64,000 nt of DNA, from the NCBI GenBank assembly GCA_036500145.1, contig DASYCO010000004.1, positions 18,007-82,006 of the forward strand, given 5' to 3'. The stretch comes from CAMAVH01 sp036500145 (GTDB lineage Bacteria > Pseudomonadota > Alphaproteobacteria > SMXQ01). Below are positions 1 through 9,144 of the stretch, in pieces. Every line of letters begins with the position of its first letter. Within the stretch, counting starts at the first letter, position 1. The notes below the pieces were generated by a model. It made no database searches and was not told the origin of the DNA. It saw nothing but the letters and a program-made list of their open reading frames with translations. The translations under genes were made by a program, and so were the position numbers.

Positions 1-380
1 GGCATCGCCAGCGTCATCGGCACGCCGGCGTAGACCCAGACCTTGAAGGGCAGGTTCGTGCGCTCGACGAGCCAGGCCAGCACAGTCGCGCAGGCAAGCC
101 CGACGGCCGTGCTGCCGGTCGCGAACCACAGCGTGTTGGCGAAGACGCCGTAAGTGCCGCGGTCGCTCCAGACCTTGACGTAGTTGTCCAAGGTCAGCGT
201 CCAGAGCGAGAACTCCGACGGCATGCGCGCCTTGCTGAAGCTGCCCAGCACCAGGAACAGCACAGGCGTCAGCACCATGAGCAGGACGACGAGCAGCACC
301 GCATGGTGCCAGATCGCCGTGCCGCGAATCTTCGGCAGCGCAAACCTGGCCCGGTAGAACTCCGGCAGGGCCAGGGTCAT
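1..380 (-). CDS. ABC transporter inner-membrane permease, partial
   Basis: The reverse strand reads MTLALPEFYRARFALPKI onward, then a hydrophobic helix (residues about 24-41) and a second segment before the window edge. The coding sequence runs off the left end, so only about 126 N-terminal residues are present. The 'AWLVERTNLPF' stretch is typical of Fe3+/putrescine-type binding-protein-dependent permeases. Its ATG overlaps the stop of the Rieske gene by four bases (ATGA), so the two are translationally coupled. The solute-binding protein lies further upstream in the same operon. The permease would move the bound solute across the inner membrane; the substrate is not evident from sequence. 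Confidence 0.8.
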   Translation of the reverse strand, partial: MTLALPEFYRARFALPKIRGTAIWHHAVLLVVLLMVLTPVLFLVLGSFSKARMPSEFSLWTLTLDNYVKVWSDRGTYGVFANTLWFATGSTAVGLACATVLAWLVERTNLPFKVWVYAGVPMTLAM

Positions 381-1516
381 GCCATTTCGATCGTTTCGGC
401 GGCAGGCTGGTCGTGGTCCGTGAAGTTCTTGCCGGCGTCGAAGACGAGAAGCTTATCCTTCAGCGCCGGGTCGCGGATGATGCCGTAGGGATCCTTGCCG
501 TTCTTGACCGCCGCGATCGATTCGAACACCAGCTTGCGCCACAGCACCACGCCGTGATCCGAGGTGGCGAGGAATTCCTTCGTGCGGTCGTGGATCAGGC
601 CCTGGCTTTCCTGCGCCGCACGGTCCTGCTCGCTCGAGGCCAGGCCCCACCATTCGTCGTCGACGCGCTCGTAGATGCCGCGCGGCGGCCGCTCGATGCC
701 CTTGCACTCTTGCTTATAGGGCCCTTCCGGGCGCGTGACGGCCTTCACGTAGAAGGTCGTCGTCTGGATGTCGTCGTTCGGCACGCGGAAATGCAGGAAG
801 TCGCTCGGTGCCGAGCCTGCGCGCTCGTTCCTGCGGCGCGTCGTCGACGGAAAGATGTGGTGGCTGACGTTCTCCTTGCGGCCCGGATAGACGGAATGCA
901 TCCGGAAGCCCTGGGGCGTCTGGGTCCAGGTCACTTCCGGGCGCTTCATGGCCATGGAGGGGTAGACCGGCGCGTGCAGCACCATGCTGTGGAACGAATC
1001 CACGCCATTCTCGGCGCGCTGCGCCCAGTTGCACTGGTCCTCCTTGGCCCAGACGCTGCGGTCGCAATCCTCGCGAAACAGCAGGTCGTAGCGCGGGAAG
1101 AGGGGCGCCGGGTCAGGCCCGAGATAGGCGAAGACGAGCCCCCCGGCCTCTTGAATCTTGGCGGCGCGCTGGCGCACCTCCAGGTGCAGCTTGCTGCCCG
1201 GCGGCTCCGCCGGCATTTCCAGACAGGCGCCGTCCGTATCGAACAGCCAGCCGTGATAGCAGCAGCGCAGGCCGCAATCTTCGGTGCGGCCGAGCGTCAG
1301 CGACGCCCGGCGATGCGGGCAGGCGATGTCGAGCATGCCGGCCTCGCCGGTCCTCTTGCGGAAGAGGACGAAACTCTCGCCCAGCAGGCGGATCTCCACC
1401 GGCTTGTCCTTCAGCTCCTGGGTGAACCACACCGGCCACCAGTAGCGCCGCAGGAATTCGCCCCCGGGCGTGCCGGGGCCTACGCGCGTCATCGCTTCAT
1501 TCTGTTCGGGGGTCAT
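377..1516 (-). CDS. Rieske [2Fe-2S] aromatic ring-hydroxylating oxygenase, alpha subunit
   Basis: 379 aa. An N-terminal Rieske domain has C66-x-H68 and C85-x2-H88 as cluster ligands. The catalytic domain has the mononuclear iron motif N170..D173-x2-H176-x4-H181 (NGVDSFHSMVLH). Length and motif spacing fit the phthalate 4,5-dioxygenase/vanillate demethylase type of single-component terminal oxygenase. These enzymes take electrons from a separate reductase, and no reductase gene is visible here. The gene sits between the binding-protein and permease genes of an ABC importer, with 42 bp upstream and a 4-bp overlap downstream. This suggests the imported compound is its substrate (inference). The exact substrate is unknown. 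Confidence 0.85.
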   Translation of the reverse strand: MTPEQNEAMTRVGPGTPGGEFLRRYWWPVWFTQELKDKPVEIRLLGESFVLFRKRTGEAGMLDIACPHRRASLTLGRTEDCGLRCCYHGWLFDTDGACLEMPAEPPGSKLHLEVRQRAAKIQEAGGLVFAYLGPDPAPLFPRYDLLFREDCDRSVWAKEDQCNWAQRAENGVDSFHSMVLHAPVYPSMAMKRPEVTWTQTPQGFRMHSVYPGRKENVSHHIFPSTTRRRNERAGSAPSDFLHFRVPNDDIQTTTFYVKAVTRPEGPYKQECKGIERPPRGIYERVDDEWWGLASSEQDRAAQESQGLIHDRTKEFLATSDHGVVLWRKLVFESIAAVKNGKDPYGIIRDPALKDKLLVFDAGKNFTDHDQPAAETIEMA

Positions 1517-1558
1517 GGAACTTTCCTTTGCGCAAATGCGGGCTTATTCGGCGATGGA

Positions 1559-2698
1559 TCAATGCGGCTGTTCCCACAGCGGATTCCAGACATTCAGCAG
1601 CGCGCTGTCGTCTTCGGCCAGGGACGGCTCACGAAAGGCGATTTTCTTGTCGAGGATTTCGTCCGGAAATTTCTCAAAGACGGGAAGCTGCAAGTCCTTA
1701 TGGACGGGGATGGCCTGCTCCCATTCGTATTGGGCGATCTGGCCTTCCTTGCTCAGCAGCCAGTTGGCGAAAATGCGCCCGCTGTCGGCGTTCGGGCTGC
1801 CTTTGAGGACGGTGATCTCGCCGAGCGCCGAAGGCACCGGTGTCGGGCAGTGCCAGCTGATGGGCGCGCCCTTTTCCGCCAGATCGCCGATGTGGTGGTC
1901 GCCCGCCGGAAGCGCGACGTCGAATTCTCCGGCAATGAGCAATTCCGCCAGCGCGTTCGCGCCTTCTTTGCGAATCTGCGGGCGCACATCCTGGAAGAGC
2001 TTGGTCGTGAAATTGGCGCCCCAGGATTCGCCGAACTCGCCCCACAGGGGAAGCAGCCACACTTGCGGCAAATTGTTCATACCGATCTTGCCATTGCGCC
2101 AGCGCGGATTGTTCAAGAGGTCATCCCATGTCGCGGGCAGCTCGGATTTCTTGACCTTCTCGACGTTGTAGGCCAGGCACCAATGGCGCAAGCGCATGCC
2201 GATCCAGCGCCCCTTGGGATCCTTCATACCGACCGGCACGTTCTTGGCGCCAGGCAGGGAGTTCAAGTCTTCCAGCAGGTCGGCTTCGAAGTAATGCTGC
2301 AGCGCCCCGCCGATGCTGGCGACGACGTCCACCACGTAGCGCCCTTCCTTGGCGGCCATTAGGGGCGTGATAACGCGGGACTGAAAGCTCCCGCGCGAAT
2401 AGCTGACCTTGATGTAGGGATAGCGCGCCGCGAAGGCAGCCGTCATCGACTTGAAGTTGTTGGGATCCCAGGAACCGCCGATCCGTACGGCGCCTTCCTT
2501 CTTGGCGGCCTCGACCCATTCGGCGGGAACGGCCAGTTCGTCGTCGAGGCCGGACAGGATCGACTGATCCATCTTCAGATCGGCCAGCATCTTCTTCGTC
2601 GGCGCCGGCAGATCGGCGGCCAGCGCAGCCGCGGCGTTTCCTGCCAGCAAGGCCGCAATGCAAATGGCGGATAAGGCGAGTTTTCTCGCAACGCTCAT
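1559..2698 (-). CDS. ABC transporter extracellular solute-binding protein (family 1)
   Basis: 379 aa. A cleavable signal peptide (KLALSAICIAALLAGNAAAALA, residues about 5-28) directs it to the periplasm. The mature part resembles the Fe3+/polyamine-type family 1 binding proteins, for example 'EGAVRIGGSWDPNNF' and the late 'ANWLLSKEGQ' segment. A GGGAGAGGGAC ribosome site precedes the ATG. It is the first gene of the operon that continues into the Rieske oxygenase and the permease. The ligand is unknown; the oxygenase context suggests an organic or aromatic compound rather than iron. No ATPase gene is visible before the window edge. Confidence 0.82.
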   Translation of the reverse strand: MSVARKLALSAICIAALLAGNAAAALAADLPAPTKKMLADLKMDQSILSGLDDELAVPAEWVEAAKKEGAVRIGGSWDPNNFKSMTAAFAARYPYIKVSYSRGSFQSRVITPLMAAKEGRYVVDVVASIGGALQHYFEADLLEDLNSLPGAKNVPVGMKDPKGRWIGMRLRHWCLAYNVEKVKKSELPATWDDLLNNPRWRNGKIGMNNLPQVWLLPLWGEFGESWGANFTTKLFQDVRPQIRKEGANALAELLIAGEFDVALPAGDHHIGDLAEKGAPISWHCPTPVPSALGEITVLKGSPNADSGRIFANWLLSKEGQIAQYEWEQAIPVHKDLQLPVFEKFPDEILDKKIAFREPSLAEDDSALLNVWNPLWEQPH

Positions 2699-2874
2699 GT
2701 CGTCCCTCTCCCTGTCTTATGCGCCTCTGCGTGCGCTGCGGGTCTATGCCCGTTGCCGAATAAGGTACCAGCATGGCGGGCAAGGGCTACAAAATGACAA
2801 TTATTCCAAAATGAAGGTCTCGCTGCGCTTTGCGCGCGCCGCCAAAGCGGCTAATCTTCTGGAAAAGATGGTTT

Positions 2875-2925
2875 ACGGATCAATGAGTTAAGCGGACACG
2901 CCACAAGGCGGGGCCATTGATCCGT
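2875..2925. repeat. 11-bp perfect inverted repeat in the divergent lysR/ABC-operon promoter region
   Basis: ACGGATCAATG (2875-2885) is repeated in reverse complement as CATTGATCCGT (2915-2925), with a 29-nt spacer. It lies between the minus-strand ABC/Rieske operon and the plus-strand LysR gene. That is a plausible position for binding by the LysR regulator, but its role is inferred. The two arms could also form a hairpin. Confidence 0.5.
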
Positions 2926-2971
2926 TCGGGGAAGCAACAGGGAGGTGGTCGGCCAAGGCCGATCCGTGCAG

Positions 2972-3925
2972 ATGCACGACAAGATTCCGGACCTCAACTC
3001 GCTACGCATTTTCGCGAAGGTGGCCGAGAAGCAAAGCTTCACGGCGGCCAGCATGAGCCTGGGAATCTCCCAGTCCCTGGTCAGCAAATGCATCAAGCGG
3101 CTTGAGGACGACCTTGGCGTGAAGCTGCTGCTGCGCTCGCCGCGCCAGATCTCGCTGACCGACGCCGGGCGCGACTTCTACGCCTATTGCGCGCGCATCC
3201 TTGACGAGGTCGGCGACGCGGTCACGGCGGCCCGGCGGATCAACGCCGAAGTTTCCGGCCACCTGCGGGTGTTCAGCACGCAGGGCGTCGGTCAGATGCT
3301 GGTCCTGCCCGTCGTCTCCTCTTTCATGCGCAGCCATCCGGCGATCACCGTCGACCTGATGCTCGGCAGCCTGATCAACCTGATCGAGCATCACATCGAT
3401 CTCGCCATCCGCATGACCAACAAGACCGATCCGGCGCTGCATCACACGAGCATGGCCTACAAGAACATCGCGACGTTGCGCCTCGTCGCCTGCGCCTCGC
3501 CCGCGTACCTGAGGAATTTCGGCACGCCGCAGCGCCCAGAAGAGCTCGTCGACCACAACTGCCTGCTGCACTCCTCGAAGACGACGCAGTCGACCTGGTA
3601 CTTCCACGGTCCCCAGGGCCGCTACGGCGTGCATCCTTCAGGCACATTTTCGAGCAACACCAGCTCGACCATCCTGGAAGCGGCGCTGCAAGGCTGCGGC
3701 ATCGGGCTGTTCCTGCAGCCGGCCGTGGCGGGCTACATCCAGTCGGGCCAGCTGGTGTCGCTGTTTCCCGAACCAACCTGCTCGACGCGCACCCTGACCG
3801 CGATCTATCCCCGGGCCGAGCCGCTGCCGCGCAAGCTTGCCGTATTTCTCGACCACCTGACCGATTACTACGAACGGGCCTTCGGCGCCCAGCGCAAGGG
3901 CGGGCCGCGCCTCGTCAGTCACTGA
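2972..3925 (+). CDS. LysR-family transcriptional regulator
   Basis: 317 aa from the ATG at 2972. An in-frame GTG at 2945 would add nine residues, but it sits directly on its own GGGAGG. The N-terminal winged helix-turn-helix (SLRIFAKVAEKQSFTAASMS, then SQSLVSKCIKRLEDDLGVKLL) is followed by a LysR substrate-binding domain (from about residue 90). This is the standard LTTR layout and length. It is divergent from the ABC/Rieske operon and 24 bp upstream of the LigB-type dioxygenase. It is therefore the likely local activator responding to the catabolic substrate or an intermediate. Confidence 0.88.
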   Translation: MHDKIPDLNSLRIFAKVAEKQSFTAASMSLGISQSLVSKCIKRLEDDLGVKLLLRSPRQISLTDAGRDFYAYCARILDEVGDAVTAARRINAEVSGHLRVFSTQGVGQMLVLPVVSSFMRSHPAITVDLMLGSLINLIEHHIDLAIRMTNKTDPALHHTSMAYKNIATLRLVACASPAYLRNFGTPQRPEELVDHNCLLHSSKTTQSTWYFHGPQGRYGVHPSGTFSSNTSSTILEAALQGCGIGLFLQPAVAGYIQSGQLVSLFPEPTCSTRTLTAIYPRAEPLPRKLAVFLDHLTDYYERAFGAQRKGGPRLVSH

Positions 3926-3949
3926 CCACTCAACCGGAAAGCAGCATCC

Positions 3950-5017
3950 ATGGCGGACATTCTCGGGCTCGGCTTGACCCATTTCGGCGGCTTCATGTTT
4001 CCCGACGACGAAATGGCGGCGCGCATCAGTGCCGCGATGAAGAGCCCGAGACTGCCCGACCATCTGCGCGACCCCGCCAACTGGCCGGCGCGCATGCGCG
4101 AGGAATGGGGCGACGACAAGGGCGCCACCTTCGCCGCCAAGCACCGCGTCGACTTCTTCGCCGGCGTCAGCCGCATCCGCAAGGCGCTCGACGACTTCAA
4201 GCCCGACGCCGTCATCATCTTCGGCGACGACCAGTACGAATGCTTCCGTGAGGATCTCGTGCCGCCCTACTGCGTCTTCATCATGGACAAGTTTCAGGTG
4301 AAGCCCTACCAGCGCGCGCGCGGCATCGGCGGGCCTGCGATCAACATATGGAACGATCCGCTCGATACGGTGATCGACTATCCGGGTGCCACGAAGATCG
4401 CCAAGCGCCTCGCCGCCGAACTGCTCGGCCAGGGCTTCGACCCGGCCTACAGCTACTCGCTGCCCCACCAGGACTATCTCGGCCACGCCTTCGCCAACAC
4501 GCTGCTGTTCCTCGACCATGAGCGCAAGGGCTGGCCCTATCCCATCGTCCCCTTCGCCATCAACGCCTATGGCTCGGCGCTGATCCGCGAGAAGGGCGGC
4601 CTTGACGGCGCTGGCCAGGACGGCGCCGAGATGGACCCGCCAGGCCCCTCGCCGAAGCGCTGCTTCGACCTCGGCGTCGCCATCGCGCGCGCCTTGAAAT
4701 CCATTCCCGGGCGCGTCGCCCTGGTGGCGACGGCGAGCTTTTCCCATGCCTTCCTCACCGACAAGAACCACCGGCTCTATCCGGACGTGCCCGCCGACCG
4801 CCTGCGCTTCGCCGAGCTGCGAGCCGGCAACTACGCCGCCTGGCGCGAGCTGCCGCTCAGCACCCTCGAGGCTTCGGGCCAGCACGAACTGTTGAACTGG
4901 TATCCCGTCGTCGGCGCCATGGCCGAACTGGGGCAAAAGCCGTCCTATTGCGAACTGCTGGAGACCTACACCATGAACTCCAACAAATGCGTCGCTGTCT
5001 TCCCGCCTGCCGCCTGA
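3950..5017 (+). CDS. Class III extradiol ring-cleavage dioxygenase, LigB-like
   Basis: 355 aa. It resembles the catalytic LigB family: 'ILGLGLTHFGGF' at the N-terminus, 'PDAVIIFGDDQYECF' near residue 90, and 'ATASFSHAFLTDKN' near residue 265, which carries a likely iron-ligand histidine. Proteins of this family use non-heme Fe(II) to open catecholic rings (protocatechuate 4,5- or 2,3-dihydroxyphenyl-type substrates). GGAAAG precedes the ATG. It is co-oriented with and directly downstream of LysR, and close to a Rieske oxygenase. A ring-hydroxylation then ring-opening route is a reasonable inference. No LigA-type small subunit is seen next to it. Confidence 0.8.
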   Translation: MADILGLGLTHFGGFMFPDDEMAARISAAMKSPRLPDHLRDPANWPARMREEWGDDKGATFAAKHRVDFFAGVSRIRKALDDFKPDAVIIFGDDQYECFREDLVPPYCVFIMDKFQVKPYQRARGIGGPAINIWNDPLDTVIDYPGATKIAKRLAAELLGQGFDPAYSYSLPHQDYLGHAFANTLLFLDHERKGWPYPIVPFAINAYGSALIREKGGLDGAGQDGAEMDPPGPSPKRCFDLGVAIARALKSIPGRVALVATASFSHAFLTDKNHRLYPDVPADRLRFAELRAGNYAAWRELPLSTLEASGQHELLNWYPVVGAMAELGQKPSYCELLETYTMNSNKCVAVFPPAA

Positions 5018-5108
5018 TCTAGCGCTTCAGCGCGATACCCCTTAAAATGAATACGATCTAGCCGATCCGCATCATTACCGTTTGCGCAGGCTGGCACCGG
5101 GGAACATC

Positions 5109-6857
5109 GTGATTCGCGGCAGCGCGCTTTCCATCACCTTGCATGGCTTGTTGCTGGCGGCCGTCCTCTTCGGACTGCCGCGGCTGTTTGACGTCGCGCA
5201 GGACGATCCGGCCCAGGAGCCGCCGCCAATAGCGGTGACGGTCGTCAAGCCGGAGCAGGCTAAGGCGATCGAGGAAGCGGCGACTCGCCCCCTAGCGGAG
5301 ATCGAAGCCTCGGCCGGCGGTCGCGGCGGCCTCATGGCCGACGCGCTCGACACCGAAACCCCGCATGATCGCCGGCCGATTCTACAGAGCGCCACGGCAT
5401 CAAGCGACCTGGCTCGCTCCGCCACTGTCAAAGCCGACGAACGGACACCGTCGACAGACCCAGTCCCTACGCGCGACGCCGCTGAAAAACAGGCCTCGAC
5501 TGCAAGTCGCACGGTCGTGAGCGCCCTGAAGCAAAGCTCACAACCTTCCGAACGACAGATCACCTCTGCATCCCCGGCTTCTAGTCAGTCATCGCAAGTT
5601 CAGCCGGTCGAAGCTGAAACTGCACCGGGCCAGGCCATCCCGTCACGAGCGCCGACGCAACTGCCACCTCCACACGTCTTCACGCCACCACAGGCCGCAT
5701 CGCCCGAAGAAACGCCATCTGCCTCGGTTCCAACAATGTCCAGGAGCGCCGCCAGCGCAATGCATGTGGCGCAGACGGAAACTCCGCAAGCGGCCATGCA
5801 AATCGCGACCCAGCCATCATCTGCTGCAGCGCAGCTCGCCGACGGCGACGCCGCAGCGCGAGCGCTGGCTCCGCTCGTCGCCGCCTTGCCGCGCATCGAC
5901 GATAGCGTCACGAAAATCGTCGCGGCACAGTTCCGCGACGAAGCCGCGGCGAAAGCCGCCGCCCAAGGCGAACCGGCCATGCGGAGCGCCATCGTGCTCC
6001 TGGAATCCGCCGCCGAGCAAGGCTATGCCGAGGCCCAGTTCGATCTCGCGGAAATCTATCTCACGGGAGACGGCCGGCCACGCGACGTCACCAAGGGCGC
6101 GCAATATCTCCAGCGCGCCAGCGTGAACGGCTACGTGCCGGCGCAATTGCTGAGCGCAGCGCTCGCGGTCGAAGGCAGCGTCGTCCCTCGCGACCTCGCA
6201 GAAGCGCAGGCATGGCTCGCCGCTGCCGCAGATAAAGGCAGCGTGCGGGCCGCCGAAGCCGTAAAACGCTTGGCGCCACAGTTGACCGCGCGAGACGACG
6301 TCCGCGCCCGACAGCGCCGCAGCCAGTTGCGCCAGATCTTCGTCCTGACGCAACCGAAGCCCCGCGAGCAGACCGTGCCGCCAGCGGACGAGCTGCTGCG
6401 CGTCGCCACCACGCTCGGCGACGCGGAAGCGGTCTACGTGCAGCTGACGCAAGGCGCCGATCCCGACAAGCCGGACCAGGATGGCCGCACTGCCTCCATA
6501 GAGGCCGCCTGGCGTGGCTACGTGAAGATTCTCGGGGCGCTGCTGGAAAAGGGTGCCAACGCGCAGGTGACGGATGCGAGCGGCAAGACGCCACTCATCT
6601 GGGCGGCGGTCAACGGCCAAGTCGCTGTCGTCGAACGCCTCCTCGCCGCAAAGGTCTTCGTCGATACCCAGGATCGGGAAGGCGTCACGGCGTTGATGCG
6701 CGCCGCCTGGAACGGTCACGCCGACGTGGTGCGACTACTGTTGCAAGGCAATGCCAATTCGCGCCTGCGCGACCGCAGCGGCAAGAGCGCGCTCGACTAC
6801 GCCAAGCTGTCCCATGACGCCGAGACGCTCCAGCTCCTGCAGGCATCCCGCACCTAG
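5109..6857 (+). CDS. Membrane-anchored protein with Sel1-like and ankyrin repeats
   Basis: 582 aa from the GTG at 5109, which has GGGGAA upstream; a TTG at 5082 is an in-frame alternative. One N-terminal membrane helix (SALSITLHGLLLAAVLFGL, residues about 4-22) is followed by a long Ala/Pro/Ser/Gln-rich linker of roughly 250 residues. About three Sel1-like TPR units follow (residues about 290-395; 'AEQGYAEAQFDLAEIYLTGD'), then about four ankyrin repeats (residues about 455-580; 'GKTPLIWAAVNGQVAVVERL'). The N-terminus resembles TolA/TonB anchors, so the repeats would lie in the periplasm. It is probably a scaffold for protein contacts; no catalytic motif is seen. It is flanked by unrelated genes. 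Confidence 0.72.
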   Translation: MIRGSALSITLHGLLLAAVLFGLPRLFDVAQDDPAQEPPPIAVTVVKPEQAKAIEEAATRPLAEIEASAGGRGGLMADALDTETPHDRRPILQSATASSDLARSATVKADERTPSTDPVPTRDAAEKQASTASRTVVSALKQSSQPSERQITSASPASSQSSQVQPVEAETAPGQAIPSRAPTQLPPPHVFTPPQAASPEETPSASVPTMSRSAASAMHVAQTETPQAAMQIATQPSSAAAQLADGDAAARALAPLVAALPRIDDSVTKIVAAQFRDEAAAKAAAQGEPAMRSAIVLLESAAEQGYAEAQFDLAEIYLTGDGRPRDVTKGAQYLQRASVNGYVPAQLLSAALAVEGSVVPRDLAEAQAWLAAAADKGSVRAAEAVKRLAPQLTARDDVRARQRRSQLRQIFVLTQPKPREQTVPPADELLRVATTLGDAEAVYVQLTQGADPDKPDQDGRTASIEAAWRGYVKILGALLEKGANAQVTDASGKTPLIWAAVNGQVAVVERLLAAKVFVDTQDREGVTALMRAAWNGHADVVRLLLQGNANSRLRDRSGKSALDYAKLSHDAETLQLLQASRT

Positions 6858-6950
6858 GCCAACGCTCGGCTCTGGCCGTTTGGGAAGGCCCGGTGTAGGC
6901 TGAGGACTGAATTCACACTTCGCGAATCCCGCGTTTCAGCAGATCGTTCC

Positions 6951-7718
6951 ATGCCCGTCCGCAACATCGCATTCGTCGCCGCCCGCAACGAGCCGGCCCA
7001 GGAGGCCCTGGCCCGCCTGACCGCGCGCTACGGCAGCGTCACCCCCGCCAAGGCCGATGTCATCGTCGCCCTCGGCGGCGACGGCTTCATGCTGCAGACC
7101 CTGCATCGCCACATCAAGCGCCAGGTGCCGATCTACGGCATGCACCGTGGCTCCGTCGGTTTCCTGATGAACGCCTATCGCGAGCCGCGATTGCTCGAAC
7201 GATTGAAGAATGCGGCCGTCGTCACGGTCCATCCGCTGCGTATGCACGCCGTCACGGCGAAAGGGCGGACGCACGACGCCCTGGCGATCAACGAAGTCTC
7301 CCTGCTGCGCGAGACGCGCCAGGCCGCCAAGTTGCGCATTTCGGTCGATGGCGTGCTGCGGCTCGACGAGCTGATCTGCGACGGCGCTTTGGTCTCCACG
7401 CCCGCCGGCAGCACCGCCTACAACCTGTCAGCCCATGGTCCGATCATCCCGCTCGGCGCCGGCCTGCTGGCGCTCACGCCCATCAGCGCCTTCCGCCCGC
7501 GTCGCTGGCGCGGTGCGCTCCTGCCAAGCAAGGCCAGCGTCACCTTCGACATCCTCGAGCATGACAAGCGACCGGTGAGTGCGGTCGCCGACTACACCGA
7601 AGTGCGCGACGTCGTCAGCGTCCATGTCGTCGAGGAGCCCTCTACCGACCTGACCTTGCTGTTCGACCCCGAGCACAACCTCGAGGAACGCATCGTCAAG
7701 GAGCAGTTCGAGCCATGA
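6951..7718 (+). CDS. nadK: NAD kinase
   Basis: 255 aa. It phosphorylates NAD to NADP with ATP or polyphosphate in the cytoplasm. The GGDG motif is at residues 42-45 (VALGGDGFM). The conserved 'NEVSLLRE' and the 'DGALVSTPAGSTAYNLSA' segment characteristic of NAD kinases are intact. The length fits the short alphaproteobacterial form. It lies 13 bp upstream of an ArgE/DapE-type deacylase and is probably cotranscribed with it. Confidence 0.93.
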   Translation: MPVRNIAFVAARNEPAQEALARLTARYGSVTPAKADVIVALGGDGFMLQTLHRHIKRQVPIYGMHRGSVGFLMNAYREPRLLERLKNAAVVTVHPLRMHAVTAKGRTHDALAINEVSLLRETRQAAKLRISVDGVLRLDELICDGALVSTPAGSTAYNLSAHGPIIPLGAGLLALTPISAFRPRRWRGALLPSKASVTFDILEHDKRPVSAVADYTEVRDVVSVHVVEEPSTDLTLLFDPEHNLEERIVKEQFEP

Positions 7719-7731
7719 CGGAGCGCGAGCG

Positions 7732-8913
7732 ATGACGGACCAGGCCGGCGGCGCGGGAATTTCCGATTCCGTCGACCTGCTGCGGCAGCTCGTCAGCTTC
7801 GACACGACGAGCCGCAACTCGAATTTGGCGCTGATCGAGTTCCTGCGCGACCGCCTGGCCGACCATGGCGTCGATTCGCAGCTCTACCGCGACGGCAGCG
7901 GCGGCAAGGCGAACCTCTATGCGACCCTCGGCCCGCAGGACGTCGGTGGCCTGATGCTGTCGGGCCATACGGACGTCGTGCCCGTCGACGGGCAGGACTG
8001 GTCGGGAGATCCCTTCGCCCTGCGAGAGCTCGACGGCCAGCTCTATGGCCGCGGCGCCTGCGACATGAAGGGCTTCATCGCCGTCGCCATGGCCTTGCTG
8101 CCGGCGCTGCGCAGGAGCGAGCTGCGACGGCCCGTCCACTTCGCCTTCACCTTCGACGAGGAAGTCGGCTGCCTCGGCGCCAAGGATCTCGCGGTCCAGC
8201 TGCGCGGAATGGCGGTGCGGCCCGCCTTCTGCCTGATCGGCGAGCCGACCGGCATGCGCGTCGTCAACGGCCACAAGGGACGCCTCGCCATGCGCTGTCA
8301 CGTGCACGGCAAGGAAGGCCATTCGGCCCTGCCGGACCAGGCCTGCAACGCCGTCGAGGCCGCCGCCGAGATCATCGCCAAGCTTAAGACGCTCTCACGC
8401 CGCCTGCGCGACCAGGGCCCGCACGAGCCCGGTTTCGAACCGACGCACAGCACCGTCCAAACGGGCCTGGTGCAGGGCGGCACGGCCCTCAACATCGTGC
8501 CGCGCGACTGCAGCTTCGACTTCGAGATCCGCAACCTGCCGTCGCAAGATCCGCTGACCCTCTTTGCGGAGATCGAGCGGCATGCCTTCGAGCACGTACT
8601 GCCTGACATGCGGCGCACCGCGCCGGACGCCGCCATCGCCTTCCAGGAACTGTCGCGCGCGCCGGGCTTGCTGCCGAACGACGACGACGCGCTGCTCAAG
8701 GTCGCCCTCGCCGCCACGGGCGACAACGTCGCGCGCAAGGTCAGCTTCGGCACCGAGGCTGGCCTCTACCAGGGCGCCGACATCCCGACGATCGTCTGCG
8801 GCCCCGGCCATATCGCGCAAGCCCACAAGCCCGATGAGTTCGTGGCGCTCGACCAGCTCGCCCGCTGCGAGGACTTCCTGCTGCATATGATCGGCGAAGT
8901 CTGCGGCCGCTGA
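7732..8913 (+). CDS. argE: Acetylornithine deacetylase / M20-family amidohydrolase
   Basis: 393 aa. M20 metallopeptidase-fold deacylase. 'SGHTDVVPV' carries the first metal-binding His and Asp. 'GRGACDMKG' holds the bridging Asp and 'TFDEEVGCLGA' the catalytic Glu pair. The late 'FGTEAGLYQGADIPTIVCGPG' segment is typical of ArgE. The predicted reaction is removal of acetate from N-acetylornithine in arginine synthesis. Related M20 deacylases share the fold, so the substrate assignment is likely rather than certain. Confidence 0.83.
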   Translation: MTDQAGGAGISDSVDLLRQLVSFDTTSRNSNLALIEFLRDRLADHGVDSQLYRDGSGGKANLYATLGPQDVGGLMLSGHTDVVPVDGQDWSGDPFALRELDGQLYGRGACDMKGFIAVAMALLPALRRSELRRPVHFAFTFDEEVGCLGAKDLAVQLRGMAVRPAFCLIGEPTGMRVVNGHKGRLAMRCHVHGKEGHSALPDQACNAVEAAAEIIAKLKTLSRRLRDQGPHEPGFEPTHSTVQTGLVQGGTALNIVPRDCSFDFEIRNLPSQDPLTLFAEIERHAFEHVLPDMRRTAPDAAIAFQELSRAPGLLPNDDDALLKVALAATGDNVARKVSFGTEAGLYQGADIPTIVCGPGHIAQAHKPDEFVALDQLARCEDFLLHMIGEVCGR

Positions 8914-9144
8914 TTGCCCCGCGAGGCCCTTTCTACGAGCCGTTCCCCTGCTTCTTCATACATTTACTTCGTCGGCTCGCGTGAGGCGCCTGGAATCCCA
9001 GGATATTTTCGAAGGCCTCGAATTCGCCGGGAATTGTTCTGGACAGGTCCCCGAAGCGCCTCATATACGGGGGACGGCCTCAGGGCCCAAACAGGCCGTC
9101 GGTCCGGCGAGCCTGAATTCATAACCGCGCGGAAACGGTATTAT

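Noticed and set aside
413..2362. 649-aa open frame on the plus strand across the Rieske and binding-protein genes
   Set aside because: It is antisense to two genes with clear motifs. Its product is Arg/Ala/His-rich with no domain, typical of high-GC shadow frames.
8914..9144. yybP-ykoY manganese riboswitch upstream of the TerC-family gene
   Set aside because: Expected from the gene family, but the conserved core motifs are not found. Only a 6-bp GTCCCC/GGGGAC stem near 9046-9070 is visible.
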